Of a stretch of 64,000 bases of DNA, positions 31,624-42,635 are shown in pieces. This DNA comes from Hofstenia miamia. Taxonomy: Eukaryota > Xenacoelomorpha > Acoela. Below the pieces are notes generated by a model that had not been told where the DNA came from, did not search any database, and saw only the letters and a list, made by a program, of their open reading frames with translations. The DNA lies in the NCBI GenBank assembly GCA_004352715.1, contig SCFE01000097.1, positions 878,555 through 942,554 of the forward strand, read 5' to 3'. The position numbers and the translations under genes were made by a program. The first letter of the stretch is position 1; each line of letters opens with the position of its first letter.

Positions 31624-32062
31624 TTTAAATTTTTTTCTAACGCCCGTACTCCTGAAAGTTATGCATTATACAAAAAAGCTAGAAATATTTCTAATATAGA
31701 AAATCGTAAAGCTTACAATGAGTATATTAAAAATGAATATAGAAAATTACCGAACCAAAAGAGTAAATGGAGATTGATTAACGAAATCTCGAATTGTACC
31801 AAATCAAAATCTTCTCCCATAGAAAAAATTGTAGACCCCGATGGAANTTAAATTTTTTTCTAACGCCCGTACTCCTGAAAGTTATGCATTATACAAAAAA
31901 GCTAGAAATATTTCTAATATAGAAAATCGTAAAGCTTACAATGAGTATATTAAAAATGAATATAGAAAATTACCGAACCAAAAGAGTAAATGGAGATTGA
32001 TTAACGAAATCTCGAATTGTACCAAATCAAAATCTTCTCCCATAGAAAAAATTGTAGACCCC
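31624..32062 (+). repeat. Local duplication across a single N (assembly join)
   Basis: About 215 bp before the N at 31847 are repeated immediately after it, essentially base for base. Only the last few bases differ (CCCGATGG versus CCCTAAGG). This looks like two unmerged contig ends rather than biology. Confidence 0.75.
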
Positions 32063-32345
32063 TAAGGACATCAATACGTCTCCGATTTTGAAATTTTCAA
32101 TATTTTAAATCAAGCATTTGCAAACCTAGGTAATTATGACGGTCCTCAAACAAAATTCCAGGAAATAAATCCTAATAGGCACAGCCCTAAATTTGGTTTT
32201 TGCTTTATAACAAATTTTGAAGTAATTGAAGCAAACAAGAAACTAAAATCAAACAAGTCAAGTGGCCCCTCGAAAATTCCAATATGGCTTCTAAAAAACA
32301 ATGCGAAATATATTGCCGAACCTTTAAATTATATTTTTAATGAAT

Positions 32346-32654
32346 GCTTAAAATTTTTTTAACAGTTAATTCAAATTTATTAATCAACGTTTAATAACAA
32401 ACATCAAATAATGAACACATAAGTACAAATGAGTTTCAAAAAAAGCGCATGTTAATACCAATATCAAGAAGCTTTGTTTTCTACAGGAATATATGAGGCA
32501 ACTTCCAATTCATCAGATAATTCCACAATGCCAACATTAAAACGATCTTAAACTTGATTTAGAATCACAGCATCTTCAGGCTAGAAACGAATGTGATTGG
32601 CAATCATTTCCTACAATAACTAACGACACATGCAACCCCTTTTTAGCTTAAAAT
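32346..32654 (-). pseudogene. Retroposed mRNA fragment with poly(A) and 9-bp target duplication, inside the LINE
   Basis: GCTTAAAAT occurs at 32346-32354 and 32646-32654. Removing the 291-bp insert plus one copy restores LINE coding (NECLKWNIFPDSLK). On the minus strand the insert ends AACTGTTAAAAAA, with AATAAA about 20 nt upstream, so it is a polyadenylated RNA copy. The minus-strand text contains a coding-like end, FNVGIVELSDELEVASYIPV followed by a stop, and earlier EMIANHIRF. I do not recognise the parent gene. A SINE is the alternative, but the coding-like text favours a processed pseudogene. The same insert appears again at 33936-34244 because the gap flank is repeated. Confidence 0.6.
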
Positions 32655-32691
32655 GGAATATTTTTCCAGATTCCTTGAAGTAGCCTCATAT

Positions 32692-33691
32692 NNNNNNNNN
32701 NNNNNNNNNNNNNNNNNNNNNNNNNNNNNNNNNNNNNNNNNNNNNNNNNNNNNNNNNNNNNNNNNNNNNNNNNNNNNNNNNNNNNNNNNNNNNNNNNNNN
32801 NNNNNNNNNNNNNNNNNNNNNNNNNNNNNNNNNNNNNNNNNNNNNNNNNNNNNNNNNNNNNNNNNNNNNNNNNNNNNNNNNNNNNNNNNNNNNNNNNNNN
32901 NNNNNNNNNNNNNNNNNNNNNNNNNNNNNNNNNNNNNNNNNNNNNNNNNNNNNNNNNNNNNNNNNNNNNNNNNNNNNNNNNNNNNNNNNNNNNNNNNNNN
33001 NNNNNNNNNNNNNNNNNNNNNNNNNNNNNNNNNNNNNNNNNNNNNNNNNNNNNNNNNNNNNNNNNNNNNNNNNNNNNNNNNNNNNNNNNNNNNNNNNNNN
33101 NNNNNNNNNNNNNNNNNNNNNNNNNNNNNNNNNNNNNNNNNNNNNNNNNNNNNNNNNNNNNNNNNNNNNNNNNNNNNNNNNNNNNNNNNNNNNNNNNNNN
33201 NNNNNNNNNNNNNNNNNNNNNNNNNNNNNNNNNNNNNNNNNNNNNNNNNNNNNNNNNNNNNNNNNNNNNNNNNNNNNNNNNNNNNNNNNNNNNNNNNNNN
33301 NNNNNNNNNNNNNNNNNNNNNNNNNNNNNNNNNNNNNNNNNNNNNNNNNNNNNNNNNNNNNNNNNNNNNNNNNNNNNNNNNNNNNNNNNNNNNNNNNNNN
33401 NNNNNNNNNNNNNNNNNNNNNNNNNNNNNNNNNNNNNNNNNNNNNNNNNNNNNNNNNNNNNNNNNNNNNNNNNNNNNNNNNNNNNNNNNNNNNNNNNNNN
33501 NNNNNNNNNNNNNNNNNNNNNNNNNNNNNNNNNNNNNNNNNNNNNNNNNNNNNNNNNNNNNNNNNNNNNNNNNNNNNNNNNNNNNNNNNNNNNNNNNNNN
33601 NNNNNNNNNNNNNNNNNNNNNNNNNNNNNNNNNNNNNNNNNNNNNNNNNNNNNNNNNNNNNNNNNNNNNNNNNNNNNNNNNNNNNNNNNNN
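32692..33691. other. Assembly gap, 1000 N, with duplicated flanks
   Basis: Sequence before the gap (32092-32690) reappears after it (33692-34281) without visible differences. The gap therefore joins overlapping contig ends and adds false length. Confidence 0.95.
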
Positions 33692-34432
33692 ATTTTAAAT
33701 CAAGCATTTGCAAACCTAGGTAATTATGACGGTCCTCAAACAAAATTCCAGGAAATAAATCCTAATAGGCACAGCCCTAAATTTGGTTTTTGCTTTATAA
33801 CAAATTTTGAAGTAATTGAAGCAAACAAGAAACTAAAATCAAACAAGTCAAGTGGCCCCTCGAAAATTCCAATATGGCTTCTAAAAAACAATGCGAAATA
33901 TATTGCCGAACCTTTAAATTATATTTTTAATGAATGCTTAAAATTTTTTTAACAGTTAATTCAAATTTATTAATCAACGTTTAATAACAAACATCAAATA
34001 ATGAACACATAAGTACAAATGAGTTTCAAAAAAAGCGCATGTTAATACCAATATCAAGAAGCTTTGTTTTCTACAGGAATATATGAGGCAACTTCCAATT
34101 CATCAGATAATTCCACAATGCCAACATTAAAACGATCTTAAACTTGATTTAGAATCACAGCATCTTCAGGCTAGAAACGAATGTGATTGGCAATCATTTC
34201 CTACAATAACTAACGACACATGCAACCCCTTTTTAGCTTAAAATGGAATATTTTTCCAGATTCCTTGAAGTAGCCTCATATTACTCCAATTTACAAAAAA
34301 GACGACCCAAGGTGTCCCAAAAACTATCGACCTATATCTATTACATCACCAATCAATAAAATATTTGAAAGACTACTACATGAACAAATTAAACTTCATT
34401 TAAATAATCATAAACTATTTTTATTTTTTTTT

Positions 34433-34751
34433 TTTAAGATATTCTTTATTCAGATAATATTTTCAATTACAAAACTGGTTATTATCTGAATAGCGTCAAG
34501 AATGATAACAAATAACTATATTTACAAAAAAAAAATAGAACTACAAAATCTGTTCTGTTCAGGCTATGGAAATTAATTGCGTGTTATTGTATAATCTTTA
34601 TTGTAAAATTTGAATCCTAACCATGATTTACCCAAAATGAATTTTTCCTTCAACATAAATGCTTTTAATTTTCTTTTAAACGTAATTGCACTCTTAATCA
34701 TTTTAATTTCACTTGGTAATCGATTCCAATTGCGAATTTCAACATTAATAA
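34433..34751 (-). mobile_element. LINE family B 3' end, reversed, cut by the gap
   Basis: Minus-strand 3' UTR with the family stem-loop (34447-34459 pairs with 34480-34492) and the last ORF2 codons (INVEIRNWNRLPSEI and FKRKLKAFMLKEKFILGKSW). It is near identical to 36.88-37.19 kb. It is either a nested insertion into the plus-strand LINE or a repeated contig end. Confidence 0.75.
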
Positions 34752-35751
34752 NNNNNNNNNNNNNNNNNNNNNNNNNNNNNNNNNNNNNNNNNNNNNNNNN
34801 NNNNNNNNNNNNNNNNNNNNNNNNNNNNNNNNNNNNNNNNNNNNNNNNNNNNNNNNNNNNNNNNNNNNNNNNNNNNNNNNNNNNNNNNNNNNNNNNNNNN
34901 NNNNNNNNNNNNNNNNNNNNNNNNNNNNNNNNNNNNNNNNNNNNNNNNNNNNNNNNNNNNNNNNNNNNNNNNNNNNNNNNNNNNNNNNNNNNNNNNNNNN
35001 NNNNNNNNNNNNNNNNNNNNNNNNNNNNNNNNNNNNNNNNNNNNNNNNNNNNNNNNNNNNNNNNNNNNNNNNNNNNNNNNNNNNNNNNNNNNNNNNNNNN
35101 NNNNNNNNNNNNNNNNNNNNNNNNNNNNNNNNNNNNNNNNNNNNNNNNNNNNNNNNNNNNNNNNNNNNNNNNNNNNNNNNNNNNNNNNNNNNNNNNNNNN
35201 NNNNNNNNNNNNNNNNNNNNNNNNNNNNNNNNNNNNNNNNNNNNNNNNNNNNNNNNNNNNNNNNNNNNNNNNNNNNNNNNNNNNNNNNNNNNNNNNNNNN
35301 NNNNNNNNNNNNNNNNNNNNNNNNNNNNNNNNNNNNNNNNNNNNNNNNNNNNNNNNNNNNNNNNNNNNNNNNNNNNNNNNNNNNNNNNNNNNNNNNNNNN
35401 NNNNNNNNNNNNNNNNNNNNNNNNNNNNNNNNNNNNNNNNNNNNNNNNNNNNNNNNNNNNNNNNNNNNNNNNNNNNNNNNNNNNNNNNNNNNNNNNNNNN
35501 NNNNNNNNNNNNNNNNNNNNNNNNNNNNNNNNNNNNNNNNNNNNNNNNNNNNNNNNNNNNNNNNNNNNNNNNNNNNNNNNNNNNNNNNNNNNNNNNNNNN
35601 NNNNNNNNNNNNNNNNNNNNNNNNNNNNNNNNNNNNNNNNNNNNNNNNNNNNNNNNNNNNNNNNNNNNNNNNNNNNNNNNNNNNNNNNNNNNNNNNNNNN
35701 NNNNNNNNNNNNNNNNNNNNNNNNNNNNNNNNNNNNNNNNNNNNNNNNNNN
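34752..35751. other. Assembly gap, 1000 N
   Basis: Exactly 1000 Ns between the reversed LINE tail and the RT active site of the plus-strand LINE. Confidence 1.
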
Positions 35752-36853
35752 AAATGATTTGTCCGAGCAAGTAACATGTGACGTCATACAATATGCAGAT
35801 GATACAATATTATTTAATTCAAATAAATTTCCCGAAAAAGCTGTTCAAACTCTCGAAACAAACTGTGCTTTTCTTGCTAAATATTTTGCTTTTATAAAAT
35901 TAAGAGTAAATCCACTAAAAACTAAATTTTGTAATGTTATATCAAAAACTATATCTACTGATACTTCAAAGTACAAACTTAATTTCAACGGCATTTAAAT
36001 AAAACGGGTTGAGTCTTCTAAATACCTCGGAATTATTATTGACAGAAATCTAAATTTTAAAGAGCAACTAAATCATGTTGTTAGAAAAATGGCCATATCG
36101 ATTAAAGCAATCAACTTAATTTCTCATTTTAACTATGCCAATATACTCTACACAGATATAAACCAAAAATTTCTCAGGAAATTCCAAGTGTAACTAAATT
36201 GGGCTATCAAAGTAGCAGTAAATAATCAGAGTTTTAATAAGAATAATGAATATGGAAAAATTTCGAAATTATTTCTACATCCGCAATGTCACATTTATAT
36301 AAATGCCTTAATGGCGTTCTTCAAAATGGCTAATAACACTTTCCCATATAACGAAAATGACTTTTTTGCTGCAAAATTAGTCAATAAACAAAATAAAAGA
36401 ACATGCTGAATTGAACCTATAAGGTATAAGAAGCGAATAATGAAAAATTCATTTCTAAACACAGCTATAAATATATGGAATGAATTACCAAAATATATTA
36501 AACAAATAAGTAGATTAAAAAACATTAAAATTGATATTAAAAAATATTTTTGCACGTGTAATATAAAAAAAACTGAATTGGCGAGGTTATAAATTTTATA
36601 ATCTTGATTACTATATTAATAGAAACTAGCAATCCCCATAGCCCACGTTAACCACTATTTTTATTTGTAAATTTTCGTTGTTTTATCTTTTTGTTTATTT
36701 TTGTATTACTTTCTTGAAGCTTTCAGAATTGTTATCAGTATTTCTACTGTTGAAACAATTTCTGAATGTAGATTTTTCTTCTTCTGCTTCTTCTTCTTCT
36801 TCTAGTCAAATATCATTCACTATGGCATGTTGGGAAGGCAATGAAACAACCCT

Positions 36854-37800
36854 TAAGATAAGATAAGATAAGATAAGATAAGATATTCTTTATTCAGATA
36901 ATATTTTCAATTACAAAACTGGTTATTATCTGAATAGCGTCAAGAATGATAACAAATAACTATATTTACAAAAAAAAAAATAGAACTACAAAATCTGTTC
37001 TGTTCAGGCTATGGAAATTAATTGCGTGTTATTGTATAATCTTTATTGTAAAATTTGAATCCTAACCATGATTTACCCAAAATGAATTTTTCCTTCAACA
37101 TAAATGCTTTTAATTTTCTTTTAAACGTAATTGCACTCTTAATCATTTTAATTTCACTTGGTAATCGATTCCAATTGCGAATTGCAACATTAATAAAAGA
37201 CTGTTGCTTGATTTTTTTACGAAATTTAATGCTAGTATAATGATTAGTTCTTATATTGCGCTTATGAAAAAAGTTTGGAAATGATATTGAATTATAAGGA
37301 GGTAATTGATTTGTTATTTTAAAAAACTTTATCAAAATATTAAAAATAAAGAGTTGATTTGGAAACAGCAAAGATGACAAAATGTAATTTCTTGTTTTGG
37401 AGCAGTTTTTCTGACAAACATTCAATGCCCATTTTAATTGTATTGTAAGTTTTTTTACTAATGATTCATTTAAGCTTGAAAAAAGTGTATTTGCATAATT
37501 AAGATGACTCATTACTAGAGCATGAAATAATTGAATCATAATGGCAGAGGGTAAATGTTCAGCTACGTGTGATAATGTTTTAATACTCATTGCCATGCGT
37601 TTTAAAATTTCTTTTACTTGCTGCTTGTATGTTAATTTTGAGTCAATAGTTATACCAAGATATTTGAAGGATTCTTTAGGGAAGATTGAGGCGTTATTAA
37701 AAGTAAGTGAAGAATTGGGTAGGAATACACTTTTCCCCTGAGGATTCAAGATGCAAAATTCAGTTTTTTCACTGTTGGTCCAAATCACAATTTATTTTTA
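36854..37800 (-). mobile_element. LINE family B, 5'-truncated copy with intact C-terminal frame
   Basis: The best-preserved family B 3' end. It has a five-unit TTATC tail (36854-36885), a 13-bp perfect stem-loop in the 3' UTR (36891-36903 with 36924-36936) and an open frame of 256 codons (37788-37018). That frame covers the region after the RT active site: EKTEFCILNPQGKSVF, FKYLGITIDSKLTYKQQ, LFHALVMSHLNYANTLF and VAIRNWNRLPSEIKMI. It is truncated at about 37800, before the Y-A-D-D block. The lack of stops suggests a recent insertion. Confidence 0.85.
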
Positions 37801-39655
37801 AAATGCTATGCGCCTATAATTTTTTCATGTGAATAATACACTATTTAAAAGCATTTGTACATTTAGAAGGCGATATCAAAAACTCAAAGATTGAAGGCAA
37901 TGCGTTTTGGTTTCAAATGCATCTACATGCAAATAAGGTATGATAATACTTTTGTTTTCATAACTCATTTATATTATAATATTTCATGTTTAATTGAGTA
38001 TGTTTTTAAATTATGGCTTCAAAATAATTATACATAATAATTTTTGCTACATTGAGTATTTTGTTTATTCACATGCATTTTAAATTTCCTATTTTTTAAC
38101 TAGTTGCTTAGTGAAACTATAAATTATACACATTGATTTTCGCTTTGTTTTTACTATTAGGATGATATTAACTGAATATATATTAACTTTTTCAAGTCAT
38201 AACAGACTTTCTGCTGTGGTTAAGTGATTTTATAGACATTGTTTTTCATCTATAAATTATTATTTCTCGAAATGCTTGGTGATCTGTCTTCTAAATACCA
38301 TGTATCTGTATGAATAATACATTATGTACAAGCATTTGCACATTTAGAAGGTGATCTCAACATGAAGTTTTGATTAATTTAATGATTGGAAATCATATAC
38401 AGCAATGGGGAATTGAGTGTGTAGCAATATGTCAACTAAAAGAATGGCTGGTGAATTGCCTGGCAAAACGCATTCTCATTTCCATGGCAACTACACAATA
38501 CAATGGAAAAGATATCTACAAGACTGTGAGCAAGAGTCATAAATCAAATATACTGAAAAACGTGTACATCCCCCAAAGATCTGTACAAACCAAAAAGAAA
38601 TGCAGAGAAAATATTCTTGTGTAAAACTAATATCATAATAGTGTATTAATGAAAGCATGTATATGTATAAATCATTCTAATAGCGTCTCATGTATAATTT
38701 ATTCACAAAACAAAATTGCCTTTATCATGTAAGTCTGTCTTTCATACGCCTGTAATGCTTAAGTATGGTGAATATTTTCCCCTTTTGTATTATGAAAAAT
38801 GAATTAAATTTGTGAATTTTTTATGGGTAGGAAACATTGGCAAAAACGAATTAATTACAATTATTGCAGATAGTAATCATTAGAAACATGTGGAATTTTT
38901 TACAATGATAAATAGCAATGTGTTTGAAAAAATGAAAGACGCAATTGCCTTTATCATGTAAGTCTATATTTCATATGTCTGTAAAGTTTAAGTATGGCGA
39001 ATATTTTTTATCTTGAAAATGTAAGTCTATATTTCATACATCTATGGTGTTTATGCTTAGCAAAATATTTTTCAGCTTTGTATTTGGATATTAATAGAAA
39101 ATGAAAATGGGTTTTGCGTCTATCAATTATTTTCCTTAAAACATGGTTTTACATGTTTAAAACATTGTTGCAATAAACACATCTTAAGTGAAACTTGCCA
39201 TCAAAAATATCAGTTTGCCTAAATCCTAGAAATCAAAAATCATCACAATTGTTCCAAGAAATTGTCTAAAAATTAATTTTCTCAAATTGATTTTGTCAAA
39301 AATCTTTCGTCACTAGATGGCGTTCAATAGATTCTACTTATTTACACATGGCAAATAGTCATAGGTGTTACGAGAAATTCAGCCTATCCCAATGTAACCT
39401 CCTCTCCCCATTATCACACTACTCACGTTCAACCAGTGCTATGCGTTGTGCACATGACACAGTATGATCTTGTTTGGTTTACTGCTACTAACTGTTTCAG
39501 CCATTAAAATAATCTAAAAGTTCATCCACTCTCAATTTTCTTTCATAAGTGTAATAGAATGAACCGCTAGTAACAAAGGAAAGTCTTATGATGACGTTGA
39601 TTAGGCTGGTAAATATAATACAATGGAATTATTGAAATTGAGAAATGGTTTTCTT
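37801..39655. repeat. Intergenic stretch of diverged direct repeats
   Basis: A motif with GAATAATACA and GCATTTG-ACATTTAGAAGG occurs at about 37831-37880 and again at 38311-38360. A second motif, TTGCCTTTATCATGTAAGTC plus TTTCATA and TAAGTATGG-GAATATTTT, occurs at 38712-38778 and 38942-39008, with a shorter third copy at 39016-39065. An 84-codon open frame (38370-38624) has no recognised domain and is not supported as a gene. Confidence 0.6.
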
Positions 39656-39658
39656 TAA

Positions 39659-40168
39659 CACTAGAATTCCGAAAATTTTATACACCCTTTAATTCCTAAT
39701 CCGGTCATAAATGACCAATATTTGTGTAGCATTTTTTACAGTGAGATTTATACAGGCATTCAGGTTCATATTTAATAAACACTGCTACTGCTATCTGATG
39801 CAATATCCCACATAATTTGATTAAGAGCCCGTTTTGCTGCTTCTCTTGCCATTAATTTTTAACTAAAACGATCAAAACTGTTAAATACATGCTCAATATA
39901 AAGTATATTACTGCATAAATATAACTACACAAACGCATGCATGAAATGTTTAGTCTGGGTCACAAATGACCTGTTTTCGGAGTTTAATGGGTATTAATGA
40001 TTTTTAATACCTAAGTCTGTCTGTTTTCCGAAAATGTCATCAATTCGTACTTTAAAGCAGAATTAGTGAATATAGGTGTAAACTTGTAAAAATTTTTACA
40101 TGTAGGGAAATAGTTGTTTAACAATTGCATCAAAAACGGTCACAAATGACCGGTTTGGAGTTCTAGTG
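39659..40168. mobile_element. piggyBac-like MITE in a TTAA target, with three GGTCA palindromes
   Basis: Flanked by TTAA at 39655-39658 and 40169-40172. The termini are CACTAGAATTCC on the left and, in reverse complement, CACTAGAACTCC on the right. TTAA duplication plus C-A-C-T-A-G-A-type ends is typical of piggyBac-superfamily non-autonomous elements. The 510-bp interior has no coding capacity. It does contain GGTCATAAATGACC (39713-39726) and GGTCACAAATGACC (39958-39971 and 40138-40151), one near each end and one in the middle. Confidence 0.8.
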
Positions 40169-40172
40169 TTAA

Positions 40173-41160
40173 TCTTGCTTTTGTTGTTCTCACTATTGAC
40201 TCTTCATTTATATTAATCATGATAATCAGAGAGTAATGAATGTCTAGAAGTGGTTCTCAATAAATGGCAATGTTGCCATGCATGAACTATTGTAAAATTG
40301 TGGGCCACACAAAATTTTTTGGCGTCATCTCTGTATTAGTGTATAGTTTGTTTTGTTTCTTAGCTTCATTTCTTAATAAAATCATTGTTTGACATTTATT
40401 TTAAATTGAATGACTTATGTTTTAATTTGAAATGCGTTAGATTTTATTTTAGCAAATAGCTTATAATTTCATTTGATTGCGTTATGATTCACTTGAATGC
40501 AGCAATTTTTAATTTGAATGTGTTAGTTTTTAAATTGAACGGTAAAAGGCGGGAATAGAATTTAATTGCTCTACTAATAAAAAAATTTTTTATCGAATTT
40601 TTGCGCAATAACACTTATTCAAAAACATGTTCTTTGATTATGCTTAATGCACTTAAAGCTTAAAAATATAAATTGATTGAGGGGATATACTATATTATAA
40701 TATATAAGATGCTTAAGATTTAAAATTTTGGACTGCATTATGTGAATTTGTCAATTTGGTTCTTACAACAATTAGTTACTAAATTTAATACCCATTTAAA
40801 AATTTTTTGACTTTTTTAAATTATGTAAAGTTATATCATTAAAGAAAATACTGCAATAACTTAGATTGCTAAAAAAAAATGTACGAATCAATTCTAACTG
40901 AGTTTTTAACCCTTAAATTCATAGAATGTTTTACCGATTTCCATGCATAATAGCGTGGGTCAATTTAACACATAATGCCAATTATTTCAATTTACCACTA
41001 TGCTCATATAAATTCGTAAAATCTAAGCGTAAGTTAAGCAAAAACTAACTTTGTAAAGAGCGTACGGTTTCAATTTCACCATGCTATGTTAATGAATCTA
41101 ATTAAGAATTTGCAATTAGCCTGTGGCATCGACATTTTTCTAACAATAAAATACCAATCA
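40173..41160. other. No gene seen
   Basis: AT-rich intergenic sequence without a recognised feature. Confidence 0.5.
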
Positions 41161-41189
41161 TTGTTTAAAGAGAGATTTTAATCAAATCT

Positions 41190-41540
41190 AATTCGTGAAT
41201 ACTAAATATTTTCGGTTGTCTTAATAGTTGTATCATCAAAATGCAAAGAGATATCATGAGAAGAAAGTTTCATTTCCTTGCATCCAACTATGTAAAATTG
41301 TGGTTTACTAATATATACATTAAATTTGTGCATTGCAAAGTATTGATTAAGTTTTTCCATTAATTTCAATTTTGAAGTTTTATTATATTCGCGTGTGATA
41401 GTATCATTGGCATTTTGAATTATATCACAATTAGTATATGATTTCACATAATTGACATAAATGTTAAAAGTAAAGGTCCTTATATAGTGCCCACTATTTA
41501 CAGAAGTTCATTCTGAGAAAATGTCCTTAATTTTAACTCG
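41190..41540 (-). mobile_element. LINE reverse transcriptase relic
   Basis: Minus-strand frame with CDIIQNANDTITREYNKTSK, a decayed version of the Q-Y-A-D-D-T-I active-site block, followed by LNQYFAMHKFNVYISKPQF and ISLHFDDTTIKTTENI, which correspond to the region leading to K-Y-L-G. Upstream, FNIYVNYVKSYTN fits the block before the active site. The catalytic Y-A-D-D is lost (N-A-N-D). Confidence 0.6.
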
Positions 41541-42072
41541 TTGTTTTCTATTTGTTAGGTATTGATGCATCAGTGATATGCATGATTCATATTTTAGTTC
41601 TGGACAGTATGAATCAAATTATCAAATTATATAGTGAAACAATTAAAAATGATTGAAAAGCCTTAAAATATCCATAAATGAAAAAAACATAATTGCTTAC
41701 TAAATGTATGAGAGTTAATTGTGCATTATTGCTTTGGCTCAATATGTAATTTGAAGTAGAGGGGCTTCATATTTGCATATCTTCTTGTCAGTGCCTAACC
41801 ATAGGGCACACTTCTTACCAAGTGAGATTGCGATAATTTTAAGGGGGGTTGAGTCCAGAGATGAGTATGGCCCAAACCATTCCACAAAATCCTAGCCCGT
41901 TCCATAAATAAATGGCGATTCGGCCGAGTTTCGTCCAATTTTGATTCTTTCTTAAAAAATTTTTCATTCTTTGATACACCAGACCAAAGTTAGGCATGTT
42001 AGAAACTGATAATATAATCAACACACCGAAGTTTAAAAAATTTAATTGAATTTTAGAAGAGTATATAATAAT
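41541..42072. other. No gene seen
   Basis: Intergenic. No supported coding or repeat structure. Confidence 0.5.
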
Positions 42073-42164
42073 AATTTACATTTCGAATTCTAGATATTAG
42101 ATAAGATAAGGTAAATGATATTTTATCTTTTCTTATCTAATATGTAGAATTCGAAATGTAAATT
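42073..42164. repeat. Long hairpin: 34-bp arms, one mismatch, 24-nt loop
   Basis: The left arm 42073-42106 begins AATTTACATTTCGAATTC. The right arm 42131-42164 is its reverse complement with a single mismatch. The loop is 42107-42130. It could be a tiny foldback element or, if transcribed, a small-RNA precursor hairpin. Nothing in the sequence decides between them. Confidence 0.85.
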
Positions 42165-42630
42165 TTATTTTTCAATACATAGTTTCAAATTGTATGGAAT
42201 TCATTGCATTTGGCTTTATTTGAGTGCACTGCATTACGTAATAATAATTTATTTTTTGAATTTTTGCCATGACCCTGCCCTACGCTGAGTCGAAAAAGTA
42301 GTATTGTTATAATTATTCTGAAGACCAGTGTTTTTTCGCCTTCTGGTATTCAAACTCGTAGGTGTATTAGCGACATATGCCAATTATTTGGCTAGTTCTT
42401 AACCCAATATGCTAAAATGTTGGGTTTTCCAAAAAAATCACAATTCATCAATTGATACTGCACTTACGGAATAATACATAGTTTAGAAAATGAATTATAA
42501 GGCTTTCAAATATGCAGTTTCATCAATATTATGGTGGGCTGAAAAAAGCATTTAGTTCAATATTTTAATATTCATAGAACATCTGACTGGCATAGATGTA
42601 CTATCGTGACGCACTGAATAAATAATTTTA
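42165..42630. other. No gene seen
   Basis: AT-rich stretch leading into the Penelope relic. Earlier parts of that element may be here but are unrecognisable. Confidence 0.4.
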
Positions 42631-42635
42631 TCGTC

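Larger units (their letters stand above)
30745..36593 (+). pseudogene. LINE family B ORF2 (endonuclease and reverse transcriptase), fragmented
   Basis: The endonuclease shows LILMGDWNLNYLNKRDN (about 31140, the G-D-x-N motif), ATLIDYIALPKNNLD and SKCPFSDHCIIS (about 31340, catalytic S-D-H intact). The linker is NDKPWISDFCKQLITKKND. RT blocks are NKSSGPSKIPIWLLKNN (about 32240), KKDDPRCPKNYRPISITSP (about 34300), and after the gap VIQYADDTILF (Y-A-D-D at about 35790). Then come SSKYLGIIIDRNLNFKEQL and NTAINIWNELPKYIKQI (about 36460). The frame is broken repeatedly. Its catalytic residues are better preserved than in the neighbouring minus-strand copy. Confidence 0.8.
30587..36853 (+). mobile_element. 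LINE family B composite copy, interrupted by insertions and gaps
   Basis: Plus-strand ORF2 can be followed in pieces. These are the 2A-like leader (30587-30703), endonuclease (30750-31420), linker (31540-31845 and its repeat 31848-32062), early RT (32070-32345), a retroposed insert (32355-32645), a 1000-N gap with repeated flank (33692-34282), middle RT (34282-34420), a reversed family B copy plus a second 1000-N gap, and then the RT active site and C-terminal region (35752-36590). The region past the stop is 3' UTR and ends at the TTATC-type tail shared with the next copy. Coordinates are inflated by repeated contig ends. Confidence 0.75.

Noticed and set aside
38370-38624. 84-codon plus-strand frame
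   Set aside because: No domain, no splice or start context, and it overlaps a diverged repeat region.
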